Assembly: GCF_011075055.1 (NCBI RefSeq)
Contig: NC_058151.1
Span: 992,001-1,056,000, forward strand
Length of the DNA stretch: 64,000 nt
Direction: 5' to 3'
Origin: Mangifera indica
Lineage: Eukaryota; Streptophyta; Magnoliopsida; Sapindales; Anacardiaceae
Shown here: positions 35,401-48,800 of the stretch, one piece after another
Layout: each line of letters opens with the position of its first letter
Numbering within the stretch: position 1 is the stretch's first letter
The notes under the pieces: generated by a model
Seen by the model: the letters and a program-made list of their open reading frames with translations, nothing else
The model's database searches: none
What the model was told of the DNA's origin: nothing
Translations under genes and position numbers: made by a program

Positions 35401-36314
35401 ACTGCATATGAAATGAATATTGAGTAAACCATTTCTTTTTGTTCTTTCTAATAGCTATCCCTCTCTCTGAAGATCATAAACCCAACAGAAGTGATGAGCG
35501 GAAGAGAATTGAAAATGCTGGTGGCATTGTAATGTGGGCAGGTAAAATTGTTCACTGTATAAAATTTATTTTTGAAGTAAGCAGCTGCAAATTGTCTATA
35601 TATTAGCTTCATGATAATTTCCGTGCAGTAGGGTATCTGGCACAACTATTTTGTAGGGTTGAGCAGTTGCTAAAAGTTGTGCTTAACTGCTGTGTCAAAA
35701 TATAGTTTGACAGAATTCTTGACGTGACAGAAAGAGTGCCTTTAGACTGTTGTTCATTATAGTGTTTTGCCAGGGACTTGGAGAGTTGGAGGTGTTCTTG
35801 CTATGTCACGAGCGTTTGGTAACCGTATGTTGAAGCAATTTGTTGTTGCTGAACCTGAGATCCAGGTAATTATCAATATCTTCTGTTGTATTATCTTGTG
35901 AAGGATTTGAATTTGTTTTTTTTTTTGGCCCCTGTAAGGATAATCAGGGCTTTCCGAGGGTTATGTTTATATAGTCATCTTGCTCTTAGTGGTAGAAAGT
36001 GGGTAAATCTCCGTTACTTTTCTGTATAACCTATGTGAAATTGCAATTAGCGAAACCCTTTTTCATGCTAGCCTGTACATTCCTAGTGGCTCCTAACTTG
36101 ATACCTGTATATTGGGACCACCATTCATAATGACTATCACTATTTTTTGACTATTGGTGGATATATTTTCAGTTGGTTGCAAGTTATTAGAAATCAATTT
36201 ACAGTATGTTTTGCTGTACTTTTATAGGAGCAAGAAATAGGCGGAGAATTTGACTTGCTTGTTCTTGCAAGTGATGGACTATGGGATGTACTACCCAATG
36301 AGGTAAGCTAGCTC

Positions 36315-36348
<34 letters not shown>

Positions 36349-36877
36349 AAACAATTGTGCAAGCATATTCCCTTCCTGTGAAATAGGCATTATCACTTCC
36401 TTTTTTTTTTTCGGAACTTTTCTAGAAGACCTTGTTGAATTATATTAGTAGTGGAGTAGCATTTGCTTTTGTCTATTTTTATTGAAGTGGATTTATTTGA
36501 GAACTGTTGTTTATTTTAGAATATGAAATAGAATATAGAAACCACTCTACATGACATTTGCCATAAAACCATGGTAGGGCCAATGCCCTATCACTGTGCT
36601 TCTTTGCAAGTCAGTCTCCAAGAGGGCGATTTTACTGGCATAAATATTTGCAGATCTCATCTAACGCCTATCCACTAATGCGTATATATGCATTTCTCAT
36701 GTTCAGGATGCTGTTGCACTTGCCCAAAGAGAAGAAGAACCTGAGGCTGCAGCTCAGAAATTAACGGAGACTGCTTTTACCCGTGGCAGTGCTGACAATA
36801 TATCATGCATCGTGGTGAAATTCCACCATGGTGGTGATGCTAATCAAGCTGATCCCCAGCCTGATAAGATATCTTAA
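32411..36877 (+). CDS. Protein phosphatase 2C (PP2C)
   Basis: Coding exons are 32411-32514, 33079-33206, 33781-33879, 34159-34317, 35455-35541, 35774-35865, 36228-36302 and 36707-36877 (stop TAA). Phases all agree, 304 aa. It is a Mg2+/Mn2+-dependent Ser/Thr phosphatase. Motifs: RATMEDFF (about 51-58), FGIFDGHGG (73-81), [44 protein letters not shown] (Asp239) and GSADN (Asp278), so the metal-binding acidic residues are present. The start [21 protein letters not shown] resembles the mature N terminus of Arabidopsis At1g43900, its closest relative by my reading. The frame is also open from an upstream ATG at 32255, adding 52 basic residues. A leader exon (about 31,700-32,050) and a leader intron with a CTTTTCAG acceptor near 32,220 precede it. 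Confidence 0.94.
36317..36348. repeat. (CT)n microsatellite in PP2C intron
   Basis: About 15 CT units just after the donor of the seventh coding exon (36303). Confidence 0.95.
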
Positions 36878-39800
36878 TTTATATTGCCTGTGTAGGTTTA
36901 TTGATCCTTCAGCTCAGGTATAGATCATCTTTCTGAATCTTGCACATGCATGTTGGGTAAATGTGCATACCAAACATGGCGGCAATTTTTTTATTCATTG
37001 TTTTGTTTCTAATTTGCTCGTTGTATTGAGTACATGAACCATTTCTATGTTGCCATCCGGGTATTTTGGTTAAATAAAGACATGACGCATTTTGTGTTTG
37101 GGCAGCCATTAAATTATTTGATGTTATACTAACAATAATATTTCAAATACTAATAATACAAATAGACATTAACTTCTTAGGGGTTAACAAAATTAGTGGA
37201 ACATTAAAACTTTTAAGAAGAAGGTATGAATTAAAATTTTTAAGAAGAAGGTATGAATTAAAATTTTTGTCGCACATATGAAATCTATATTTAATTGGTA
37301 TAATAGTTATAGGTCTAATCACTATGTTTTGAGTTTATCCATTCAATCAATACAAATAAAGTTTTTCACTTAACAAATAATATATAAATATATATAATAT
37401 AAACATTGACATCTCGTTTAAGTGATTTTGGATGGAGTCTATTGTTAATATGCCTAATACTACTAGGCAAGAATTGCCCTCGACGACAACATTTTCAGTC
37501 TGATTATGAAATTAAAATACTTTCCCTTGCGGGTCTTGCAGTAAAACCCTTGACTTAATTATATGATTAATTCTATATTTAATTCAGTTAATGTTTATAA
37601 TTTTCAAGTAATCACTAGGGCTTAAAATCAGCGAATGGTTGCCGGGAAAATCAAGGAAACGATATCTAATGCTAACAATTGTCAATGTAACTCAAAGCCA
37701 CAGACATCGAAACCAATCTCTTGAATTAACCCTTCCAATTGGATGCTGAGAAATCTCGGTCTGAAAGAAGACCGTTAGTGAATGTTCTGTCTCTCATTAA
37801 TTGGCCTATTTATACACATTTGAAAATGACATTTTTCTTTCGGTTTTCTAACATTTTCTCAAACCAAAAGCCATTTTGGGTGCTGAAAAGGTTTAAATGA
37901 TCTAAAGTAAGTGTTTTTCGACTTTCCAGGACTGGAGTTCAAGCTTCGGTATGGGTGATGTTCAACAGTTCAATAGTTCGGCTCACATGGGTTAACCATT
38001 GGAGATGCAAGTTAAAGTTTACACTAGTTAAGGTTGAGTCCGATAAATATAAAACAAAATAATGTTATCTTGATTCAAAGTTATATAATAAAAAGATATT
38101 ATTTTGTATTACTTACATAATATAAAACTAGTATAAAATAATATCATTCTGGATTAGTCAAAATATTATCATTTTATTTGTATATACAAACCATTAACGA
38201 GTTTATCAAACTAAACATTCTAAAATTTAATCTTGAGTTCAATAAAGTTGCTTACCATAGCTCGAGTTCAAATTTGAGTTATGATCACTTATTTCAAGCT
38301 TGAACAAGTTAAGTCAACAATTGAGTTTAAATTAATTCGATTCGAATTTATTTTTAACTAAATACCTATCATGTAAATAATTACTTTAAAAATCAATAAT
38401 AATATTTATTTAAAAAAAACTATGGATATCTACCGGGCATATTCATAACATGTTTTTATTAAAGATTACACTGGAAGAATATGTATTTTGCGTATGTTCA
38501 AAGCAAGGCTTTTGGATCCCTAGGTTTAGGCCATTTGTTCTAAATATAAATTCCTTAAAGATTAAAAAAGTAAATGGAAATAATACTAGTTGAACCAATC
38601 AATTTACAGACTAACCCCTTGATAGAGTGAAGGCATGCTTGAGATCTAAACCCATTGACTTGAATATCTAAAATTAAGTTTGAAAATTTTATATAAAATT
38701 ATATATAAGAGTTGGATGGTAGTGGATAGGAAGTGGTGGTTGCTTATGTTAGATTAGGTAGCAAATAAAAAATACAATAAAAGTATATATACGTATTTTT
38801 AGTATATAATTTGATACTCAGATGATGTGTCATCATGTGATTTAGATTAAAGATTAAAAAAATATCAAATTATATGATAATATATAATTTGTATATCCAA
38901 ATTATGTATCAAAAGTGTATACACGTAATATTAATAATAATAACATTATTCTAAAAAGAGAAGCATGGTGTAGTTCAAAGTTATTATCTTATTCAGAAGC
39001 ATACATTAGTTGAAGCATTATGAGTGCAAAGGCACCATGTGCTTCTCTCATTATCAAGGCATTGGATTATTGATGGCAACTTTTCACACATGGGTTGTGA
39101 TATAAATAAATTCAATTTAATGCTATAATTAATAATATTATTAATGACCTTCATATTCATATGTCACCACTCAATTTCTTTTTTGGGTAACATGCCTACA
39201 ATCCTTTTCTTGTTACCACCTATTTGAGGATGATGGCTATTACTAATTCCATGCATTTACTTCCTCTTATGTCTTTACATTAATATCAAGAAAGAGATTT
39301 GAATTAGGGTTATAATCGCACCAAACCGAACTTAGTAGGGCTTGATTAGGTATATATAATCTCGAGCTTCATTTTAATAAGCCCATAACTTGGAGGCTTA
39401 AGGTTAAACTAAAAATAGAAATAGTTTATTGGATTTTGGTTAAAAATTTTTTAGTTAAACTCGTAATTTATATATTTATCAGTGACTTTTTTGTATTCAA
39501 AGTAAAAAAATAAAATTTTAACTATATACGTGAAAGATTTTAATCTTTTAGAGGTTTATTAATATTATGCATAAACTTAGTTTAACTCTTTTGTGATCCT
39601 AATAGAAATAGTATAAAAATATATATCTAATTTCAGATATCATTATTAAATAGTTTGAACACGTGCATCACTATAAATAAAAACACTTTGATGATATTAA
39701 ATTATCTCAAATATATTCTAATTTGTTTTTTTTTTTTTGAATTTAAATGTATGGTTAATGTAATGAACCGAGTTTAACTAAGTAAATATTGTTTATTTTT

Positions 39801-41219
39801 AACAAATATCAGTCGGGAAATTTATTTTTGATAAATCATAACAATTAAAAAATAAGGAAAATATAATACTAATTCCCTATATAGATCAATCTTACAAAAT
39901 TAGTTGAAAAATGCCATGTAACACTGTGATGCTCCCTGCCTACGTTTTATCTAACTATTATCAAATTATAGCAGTAACCCTTTTCCTTGGAGGGAAAATG
40001 TCACTCAACAAGTCAAATTTCCAAGTCCATGCCCACAAATTCAAAGACTTTTGAAAGTCCAGTCAATAATTTTGTAAACTAAATTCTGAAAAGGGTTACA
40101 TTGCCTGTTCATTAATTTAGTTGAATAGGTCATGTATAACCTATGGATTGGAATGACTTATTATAGTGCGGATATGATTTGTTGTGAAAATATGACTAAT
40201 GAATACGCGTATTAAGTATTTGTTATCTATAATTTGTATATAAAAATTGTAATAAAGTGTATAGAAAAAATAAAAGTAATATAATAAGAAGTGAACGAAA
40301 ATGAAAAACTCAAACAAAGAGAACAAAAATAATATTTTTTTCATCTTGTAATCTTTTTTTTCATTCATACTAAATTTTTTTTATTGTTTGTCTATAAAAC
40401 TTATGTTCCTATATTCGGTATTTGTACATTTTCCTATTTGTTTTTCTTTGAGTTCCATAACCCACGTAAAGAATGCCAATAACATTTACAAAGAAACACA
40501 CCATAAACCCATCAAGTTGGGTAGTAAGGATAGAGCAAGAACAAAATAATTTTTCACAATTTCACTTATTTTTATATCATTTTAAAAAATAAAATTAAGA
40601 TTCAATCTTATTTTTTCTCCTAAATGACCTCGTGGGTATTCTACTATTCTCATATTCATTACATACAAATAATATATACATATATACACATGTATATGAT
40701 ATGAATATAGTAACTTTTTTTTTGTAAGTAATATAATGACTTTATACATACATGTAAAATATATATATACACATGATATTACCTATCAAAACATGAAAAA
40801 ATAGGAAATATCTCAGATATAAACCACGTTAACATAGGTTAAAAATTATATTATAATTTAATATTATTTAATTATATAATAATTTATTATCATTAATACT
40901 TAAATAAGTACTTATTGACACATATTTTTATTATCCGAAGGAAAGGATTTGTGTAGGTGGTAACTAGGGATAAGGTAATTATTAGGCAATGAGATGCCAA
41001 TATTTTAGAAAATTGGCAATTAAAGTGAAATGCCATTGGCAAATGAGTTAACTTAACCCAAGAGTTAAAAGCTAACCCTAGTTAAGAACACTATTATAAA
41101 AAGGTGTGTTAGCTTACAAAAAAGTTGAAATATTAACCAAACAAACACTTAACTTTATTTATTTTTCTATATTTTGGCCATTAAATTTATATTTAGTTAC
41201 AATTTTGTGCGCTTTGAAA
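36878..41219. other. Gene-free AT-rich intergenic region
   Basis: Starts with the PP2C 3' UTR. A 29-bp direct repeat (TTTTAAGAAGAAGGTATGAA units) sits at about 37208-37265. A dispersed AATTGAGTT/TTCAAACTT-type repeat is near 38010-38345. The rest is AT-rich with poly-T and TATA-like runs. I see no coding gene, RNA gene or complete mobile element. Confidence 0.5.
38010..38345. repeat. Dispersed GAGTTCAA/TTGAGTT-type repeat
   Basis: Same word style as the repeats at 7640-8015 and 30620-31020 (TTGAGTTCAATAAAG, CTCGAGTTCAAATTTGAG, AATTCGATTCGAATT). No ORF. Edges approximate. Confidence 0.45.
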
Positions 41220-43777
41220 AGTAAAATTATAAGTTCTCTTCCAACTTCTCAAGGCCTTTGACAATATGGGTCACTGTACCTGGTGATTTGCATGTTGTCA
41301 CAGGTTCAAATTTGTTCCAACCGAAGACTTTCTTTTACTAGGTAAAACCATACCCATTTCTTGTCTCTGTACGATTTTCATTTTTTCTTTATAAAGATCT
41401 TTTTTTTTTTGGGGTTGCTGGTAGTTTGCATTTTTTTGCTTATTAAAGTTGTAGAATCTAGGGTTTCATTTGTACTCAGTGGCAGGGTTCAAGTTGTGAA
41501 ATTTGACCGTTGCAAGATTGTTTAAATTTTTTTATCTTTATCTTTGTGGTTTTACAGTAGATCCACGGTGACCCATCTTGTTTAATTTGCTATTAGTAAG
41601 GTTGAAAAGTTTGGATTTTGATTGTTATGAATGGTTTTTTATTTTTGTCGTTCAATGTAGCTCTTATATGAAGTTATGTTGGTGTTATGGAAGTAAAGAT
41701 TTGATTTTGATTTGGTAAACCATGAGGGCATGTTTCGTGGTGGTTTTATTTATCATTTAAATGGAATCATATAGTGTTTTTTCTGATCACTTGGAGTTTT
41801 TTGGCGTTTTTGTTGTAAATTATTGTTAAGTTTGGTTGAAGATGAACATTTTAAGTAAACTGGATTGTTGTAATGGTTTTATCCTTTATATTTCTTTAAG
41901 ACTGAAGAAGAAAAAGAATAAAAAGAGGATATTCAGATTTTATATTTTGGAAAAAAAAAAGTAAATCTTCTTGGATATTATTTTTGGTTTGGTGTGATCA
42001 TGATGTAATGTTGCATATTATATATGCCTTAACTATGCAGTGTTAAATATCGATAAACTTGGTGTTTTGAATGGTTTGAGTGGCGTAATCAATGTTTTGT
42101 ATGTATTCTGTAAAGGAAGATGTGATCTTGGTAAAGCTAGTTTCATAAATTTTGGAATATGGAATCTAAAATAATAAAAAGAGTGTTTGTTGCCTTGGAG
42201 CAAAGTCGATGAATTTGAAACAAGGTAAAGCATTGTTTTTCCCACTATTGCGGAGGCTAAATATCATACTGTAGAATGTTTGGATCAAAGAAGGAAACTG
42301 ATGCTTACATTTAAAGTGAGATTATGTTATCTAGCCATTATAGCACCATTGTTTATTGAAATTCTTAGTACGGTACCTGCAGGTTGATTTCTCTGGCATC
42401 ATTTTGTCTGTTTTTCTTTTGAATTTTGTTTACAACATGGATTTATTAATATTGGTAGTCAGAGTACACAGAGGATTGAGGAAGTGGGAGAAATCAAACA
42501 GGTTGAGAATTTAGATGAATCTTCACTTCTCAAATGTTTTTAATTCACAGTTTGGGTATATTCAAGATATGTTAAAGCTTCTTCCTTTTGTTATTTCTTA
42601 CTTGTTTTCTTGTGTCTATTCTTTAAGCTGATCTGTAGTAGTCATTGCTTAGCTTTTGTATTGACCATATCAAAATGCAATGTGGCAGTGGTACTCTGTT
42701 ATTTGTCCACTAGGGCAAAGCATGTACCAACCACTAGGTTAATCACTTAACTGTCAACTTAGTTAAACGAAACATGTGGGCACAGTGGCTTTAGTTTTTA
42801 ATAAATATTGTCTTATTTATTCATTTAACCAATAGAACCTATTCAAGTTCTCATGTTGGTTTATGTGTTTTCCAACTATATTGTCATTAGCCATTGAAGG
42901 CTTAATATCTTTTTTTTTTTAAATTTCAAGATATGTTTCAGAATCCAAATAATTATGTCAATTATATTGTCGTTAGCTATTGTGGGTTCAATATCATTCA
43001 TTTTATTTAAGGTATGTTTCAGAATCACCATGAAGATTATGTCTACATAACATTTAGTAATGGGCTTCTTTTCAAATTTTAGTTGTGTCTACATTTGCAT
43101 AATATTCTCATGGGTGGCCACAAATTGGACGGATTGTACGAAGGTAAAATAGTGGAAATTGACATTGTGTTTCTTGGTTCTGAATACTATCTTTGATATT
43201 TGAGCTAATTACGTGGAAGGAATAAAATTAGTGTCCATGCAAAATTTATACGTCTGATGTCATGGTTCATTTGCATCCATTAAAATGTACTGTGTTCATT
43301 GCTTAATCTGAAAGTGGGCTTGATTACCTTAATTGCCAGAGTGTTAATTTTTCCAGTTTGCTCAGAAGGTAAATAACGTAAATTTAGGTGGCACTGAAGG
43401 TTAAGAATCTGGTGTCTGAACTCCATACGAAGAATATATATCAATTCTCAAGTCTTAATGTAGTATTTTATAGTCAAATATGGAAACACACTTATGGAAA
43501 ATATTTTATCGGTGAAGATAAAATATTTGTTCTAGGTTTAGGAAGATAATAAGTTATATTTTATCACCCTTGCTAATGTTTTCCTGTAGCGTTAGTTTGT
43601 AGATGTCTTTTGACTCCTTTTTCCATTTGTTTCAGGTATTAAACTATTGAAGCTACTGTCTCACTGTTCATATTTATGAAAGAGCGTTGGGTCAGATAAT
43701 CTGACAGTTGGTCAAAGTTTTGCTAATATTTTAATAACAAGGTGACAACAAGCATCTTACAGACATTGAGGGTGGTT
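41220..43777 (+). other. 5' leader and 2.3-kb leader intron of the DnaJ gene
   Basis: A leader exon of about 120 bp ends ACTAG|GTAAAA at 41341. The intron runs to a TTTGTTTCAG acceptor at 43635, 142 bp before the ATG at 43778. The intron is T-rich, as plant introns are, and has no ORF of note. The transcription start is not obvious. Confidence 0.65.
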
Positions 43778-46090
43778 ATGGATTGTAATAGAGATGAGGC
43801 AGTCAGGGCGAAGGAAATTGCTGAGAGGAAGGTTACTGAAAGGGATTATGCTGGTGCCAGGAAATTTGCTTTGAAGGCTCTGTCTTTATATCCTGGGCTT
43901 GAGGGAATCTCTCAAATGTTGACAATAATTGATGTATATGTCTCAGCAGAGAAAAAGATTAATGGGGAAGTGGATTGGTATGCTATACTTGGTACAAATC
44001 CTTGGGTTGACGATGAAACAGTGAGGAAACAATACCGAAAGCTGGCTCTGGCACTTCATCCTGACAAAAACAAGGTTACCGGTGCAGATGGTGCATTTAA
44101 GCTGGTTTCAGAGGCCTGGAGCTTGTTGTCCGATAAGGCTAAGAGATTAGCTTATAATGAGAAGTTGAACTCAAGAGTCAAGTTGAAATCTCAGTCCAAG
44201 ATTAAGGTTCCATTTTCATCACCCAATGCAAATGGCATTCATACTTCTTCCAGTAAAGCATCTTCAAATGCCAGGACTCAGAACAATGCTACCCAAGGGG
44301 GTCCAACATTGGCTACTACTAATCAAAATCCTGGTACATTTTGGACTATTTGCAACAGATGCAAAACTCAGTATGAATATCTGAGGATGTATCTGAATCA
44401 CACCCTCCTTTGTCCTAACTGTCGTGAGGCTTTTCTGGCTTTAGAGAGGCCTCCACCTACAAATGCTTTCAAGTCTTCTAACTTGTCTTCTCGCCAGCAG
44501 CATCAGAATTCTAGACATCATAACGGGAGCAGTAACACATATAATACTGGGGCTTTTATGGGTTTTAGTTCGTCTAATGACACAAACCTTCAGTGGGGTC
44601 CTTTCTCTAGAATGGCTGATGTTAATAGCAAGGTTGAATTAACTTCCACTGCCATGCAGCAGGTACATGAGAAATTGAAGAGAGAGAGTAATGAAGCATG
44701 GGCGGCAACCTCAAAAAAGATAAGAGTGAATGACAATCACATGAATGGGTATGTAGGAGACATGTCAAATCAAATGGCCATGGGGAATGGATTTGGTTTA
44801 GGAAGTTTTTTTGAATGTAAAAGGGGCAGTTCTGAAGCCGAACGAACATATGGATTTTCTGGTACTAATAACAAGTACAACAGGGAGAGAGAACTATCAT
44901 TATTTGAGGTTCGTAACATGTTGGTGGACAAGGCACGGAGTGAAATTTGTGAGAAACTTAAGGACTGGAGCTCAGTAAATGCCAAGACTGCAAACAAAGA
45001 GGAGAAGATGAAAGAGAAAGAAAATAAGAAGCAGATAAGTGGGGCTAATCATGAAATGCATGACACCATTAAACATAATGGCTTCTACAAAAATTACAAA
45101 AACAAGGAGCCTCTTTCTGGCTTTTCTGATGATGATTTAAATAAACATGCCCCTGCATTGTCAATTAATGTTCCAGATTCTGATTTTCACAACTTTGACT
45201 TGGATAGAACTGAGAATTCCTTTGAAGATGACCAGGTCTGGGCTGCATATGATGATGATGATGGGATGCCTCGCTATTATGCTCGAATTCACAAGGTGAT
45301 ATCTTTGAAGCCATTTAAGATGCGGATCAGTTGGCTTAATTCAAGAAGCAACAGTGAATTGGGCCCGATGAACTGGATAGATTCTGGTTTTATCAAAACA
45401 TGTGGAGATTTCCGAACCGGTAGGCATGAAATTAGTGAAACATTAAATTCTTTCTCCCACAACGTTAGGTGGACAAAAGGTACACGTGGGATCATTCGCA
45501 TATTTCCTAGCAAAGGGGATGTCTGGGCCCTTTACAGGAACTGGTCTCCTGACTGGAATGAACAAACTTCTAATGATGTGATACACAAATATGACATGGT
45601 GGAGGTGCTTGATCACTATAATGAGGAACAAGGTGTGTTGGTTCAACCTCTAGTTAAAGCTGCCAGTTTCAAGTCAGTGTTTCATAAGAACATGGATCCC
45701 AAGTCTGTCTGGAGAATCCCAAAAGAAGAGATGTTTCGCTTCTCTCACCAAGTTCCCGGCCACTTGCTTACAGGCCAGGAAGCTCATAATGCTCCTATGG
45801 GAAGTTGGGAGTTAGACCCAGCAGCTATTCCTCTGGAACTCCTTCAGGTAATTACAGAAGGTAATGACGCACCATTGGTAGAGAATGTCAGGAAAGTTGA
45901 GGAAGAGACGATGGGAAGGGCCCAAAAAGTTGAGGTGGATGAGCTGGGGGATAATTGTGCAAAAGCTGGAGAAGGTGAAATAGCAGAGCATGACAAAGAA
46001 AGCCAATTAAAGATTCAAGATATGATGGCATGCAGGTTCTCTGATAGCAGAGGCACTGCTGACATGGTAGATTATGCAGAAAAATCTTAA
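43778..46090 (+). CDS. J-domain protein with DUF3444
   Basis: Single uninterrupted coding exon of 770 aa. The open frame extends 12 codons further 5', but the first ATG is at 43778 (MDCNRDEAVRAKE), the standard start of this plant family. The J domain is at about 66-130 (DWYAILG) with the HPD tripeptide at 94-96, so it should be able to stimulate an Hsp70 ATPase. A CxxC...CxxC zinc-ribbon-like motif follows (Cys192, 195, 212, 215; CNRCKTQYEYLRMYLNHTLL). The middle is Ser/Asn-rich and charged. A single DUF3444 spans roughly 470-690 (FEDDQVWAAYDDDDGMPRYY, WTKGTRGIIRIFPSKGDVWALY, SVWRIPKEEMFRFSHQVP, GSWELDPAAIP). The function of DUF3444 is not established; relatives are usually called DnaJ N-terminal domain proteins. 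The C-terminal tail of about 80 residues is acidic. Confidence 0.95.
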   Translation: MDCNRDEAVRAKEIAERKVTERDYAGARKFALKALSLYPGLEGISQMLTIIDVYVSAEKKINGEVDWYAILGTNPWVDDETVRKQYRKLALALHPDKNKVTGADGAFKLVSEAWSLLSDKAKRLAYNEKLNSRVKLKSQSKIKVPFSSPNANGIHTSSSKASSNARTQNNATQGGPTLATTNQNPGTFWTICNRCKTQYEYLRMYLNHTLLCPNCREAFLALERPPPTNAFKSSNLSSRQQHQNSRHHNGSSNTYNTGAFMGFSSSNDTNLQWGPFSRMADVNSKVELTSTAMQQVHEKLKRESNEAWAATSKKIRVNDNHMNGYVGDMSNQMAMGNGFGLGSFFECKRGSSEAERTYGFSGTNNKYNRERELSLFEVRNMLVDKARSEICEKLKDWSSVNAKTANKEEKMKEKENKKQISGANHEMHDTIKHNGFYKNYKNKEPLSGFSDDDLNKHAPALSINVPDSDFHNFDLDRTENSFEDDQVWAAYDDDDGMPRYYARIHKVISLKPFKMRISWLNSRSNSELGPMNWIDSGFIKTCGDFRTGRHEISETLNSFSHNVRWTKGTRGIIRIFPSKGDVWALYRNWSPDWNEQTSNDVIHKYDMVEVLDHYNEEQGVLVQPLVKAASFKSVFHKNMDPKSVWRIPKEEMFRFSHQVPGHLLTGQEAHNAPMGSWELDPAAIPLELLQVITEGNDAPLVENVRKVEEETMGRAQKVEVDELGDNCAKAGEGEIAEHDKESQLKIQDMMACRFSDSRGTADMVDYAEKS

Positions 46091-46314
46091 GAAATCATAA
46101 TGTGGGGACTGCTGAAAATACTTGAAATTAGGTGAGTTTCCCCACCCCACCCCTTCTCTTTTGTTTTTTTTGGAAGCCTCATCCAAATTGTAGATTTGGT
46201 TCCTTGTGTCATAACTCTATCCAGTGATCCAGATTTTTTTGGTTCTTGTTGTTTCTGTATATCTGTGGACAGTTAAAACGTTGTTAGAGAAACTCATGCA
46301 CAACAATACCCAAA

Positions 46315-48800
46315 GTTCAACTCTATTTTGTTCTTGCCCAAGTTTACAGCTAATGATTTTCGCTGTACGTTAAAACTGTCTATGCTTTTTCATCAGTGGT
46401 GGTCATGAGAGGGAGCAAGTATGTTGAAGTAGCAAAGCTTGCCTGATTTAACACCATAGAATTATAGAAAAGAATTTGAACCTTCCATGAATGTAGGTAA
46501 CCGGTTTTGTTACAACCATTCTACATTCACGAGACAAAGTTATTGCTTCCATATTCTCATCTAAACCCATGCAGATCCAGCGTTAGTTTCCTCTTATAAT
46601 GTCAAAAATATTGGAAGAAAAGAAAATGATGAAATTAAATGTTCCCATGGAGAAAATTACATAAGTTCTATGTTATATCAAGTGCATGCAAAAGATGATT
46701 GGATGGGAGTAGATGCATTTCCATTAAAAAAAAAAACTTTCTTGTTTTTGAGGTTAACCCCCGATTAAGGAGCGACTATGACTTGTATGTGCAAATAGAT
46801 TGAATGGATACGCAGTATCATTGATGACGTTCATGTAAGTTTGCCCTTTGAATAAGGAAAAAGAAACTTGTACCTACTCCTCTTAGACCCCAAAGTTTCC
46901 TCTTATTGTGTTGAAAATATAGGAAGAAAATGATGAGATGAAATCTACATGTTTCTTAGTAAACGAAAGACTAACTTTAAAGTGGACTCAGTGTTCATAG
47001 TGATAGCAACTTGTTTTCTCTTAGACTATGGTGTATAGGCAGTGTTAATGTGCATGCATAAGGTGTTTGGGCGGGAGTATCATCATCTAATCAGTCAGGG
47101 AGAGCATATGCATGCCGTGGACGTTGATTTGGCACTCTCTGATTGACTGTTGCAGCGAGAGTTGAAGAGTCTGAAAGTAGCATATGGCCTGGATTTTCAA
47201 GTCTTCAACTCTCGAGTATTGACCCTGTACATGTGAACTTTGCACTTGTATGAATTGGACAGTTTGTGATTTTCACTTTGAATTTCCTCTGATGGTTACT
47301 TTTCATAAATTATGAGTCGGTAATATTCTTCTGGACACACATTTTCATCACAAAAACCACTGCATTGAACTTTAGACAAACACAAGTTTGAAAATTAGTG
47401 AGAAAATGACAGTACCGTTTTGAAACTTTGATCTTGCCCAAGTTTACAGTTTATGATTTTTGGTACTCGTTCAAATTCTCAATGCTTTTTCATTATTGGT
47501 GGCCATTAAAAGGGAGCAAGCATATTGAAGTAGCAAAACTTGACTGAGTTTTCACCATCAAATCATAGAAAAGCGAAGGAACTTTCCATGAATGTAGGTA
47601 GCAAGTTTTGTTTCAACCATTCTACTTTCACGAGACAAAGTTGTACCTAATCCCTGCTTTCACCATAAATGATAGAAAAGAATATGAACTTTCCATCGAA
47701 GACTTTTGAGTTAACCCTTAGAATAAGGGAAAAAGAAACTTGTACCTAATCCCTTCAACCCTTAGAATAAGGAAAAAGAAATTTGTACCTAATCCCTTCT
47801 AGACCCCAAAGTAAGTCTTCTCTTATTATGTTGAAAAAGTAGGCACAAATTGATGAAATTATACTTGCATGTTTCTTAGTAAACGAAAGAAAACTTTTAA
47901 AGTGGACCTAGTGACAAAACTATTCACTTTGTTTTTCCTTAGTCCATAGTGCATAGACAGTATTAATGTGTATGCACAGATAATTGTATGTGTAGAATAT
48001 AAAATATAATACTAAATGTATTACTAATAGATATAAATATAGATACAAATGTTGATATATTATCGTATGATTATGTATTACTCTCTCTTATTTAAAATGA
48101 CTCAATCACACGATAATAGATCAGTATTTGTACTCATAAAATATTAATGAGAATATAAGTACACACATTCCATTGAAGACTTTCTTTATGTTAACCCTTG
48201 AATTAGGGGAAACAAACTTATACATAAAAGATAGCACTATTATCTAATCAGTCAGGGAGGGCAAATGTATGTCATGGAGTTGGTGTGGCACTCTCTGATT
48301 GACTGTTGCAGCAAGAGTTGAGAGTCTGAAGGCCGCAGCATATGGCCTGAGTAATGACCCTGTACATTTGAACATTGCACCTGCATGAATTGGACTGTGT
48401 GATTTTTGACTTTGAATATGCTCTGATGGCTACTTTTCATTAAATATGGTTACTTTGAACTTCCTTTTCCATTGAGGTCGGTTTGAAATTTACAGAGGAA
48501 ATGATGATCTTTAAGGAAAAGCCATTTAAGGTCTAAATTGACACCGGGTTAGGGAGGCTTCGAGCGGTTTGAATGAGCTAAACTTAAGCTAGAGTTTAAT
48601 TTGACAACTCGATCCAAATTCAAGTTAAAAATATATGATTTGAATATTCTTTTATGGTTACTTTTCAATAAATATGACTCGGTAATGTTCTTGTGGGCAC
48701 ACATTTTCATCACAAAAACCAATGCATTGATTGAACTTCCTTTTCCATTAAAGTCAGTTTGAAAATTGGTGAGAAAATGATGATCTTTAAGGGAAAACTT
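46315..48800. repeat. Local tandem duplication (about 1.1 kb unit, 2.3 copies)
   Basis: 46315-47410 recurs at 47430-48500 with shared blocks in the same order: CTTGCCCAAGTTTACAG, GGGAGCAAG...TTGAAGTAGCAAA, TTCCATGAATGTAGGTA, ACGAGACAAAGTT, TGTTTCTTAGTAAACGAAAG, TCTAATCAGTCAGGGAG and GGCACTCTCTGATTGACTG. A third partial copy (48650-48800) repeats the TGGTTACTTTTCA...CACACATTTTCATCACAAAAACCA portion. Substitutions and indels are common, so it is an old duplication. No ORF is preserved across copies. Confidence 0.82.

Noticed and set aside
47085..47165. Match to a known conserved plant microRNA
   Set aside because: The block does not contain the mature sequence of any conserved plant miRNA family that I recognise, and the stem is imperfect; kept only as a weak finding.
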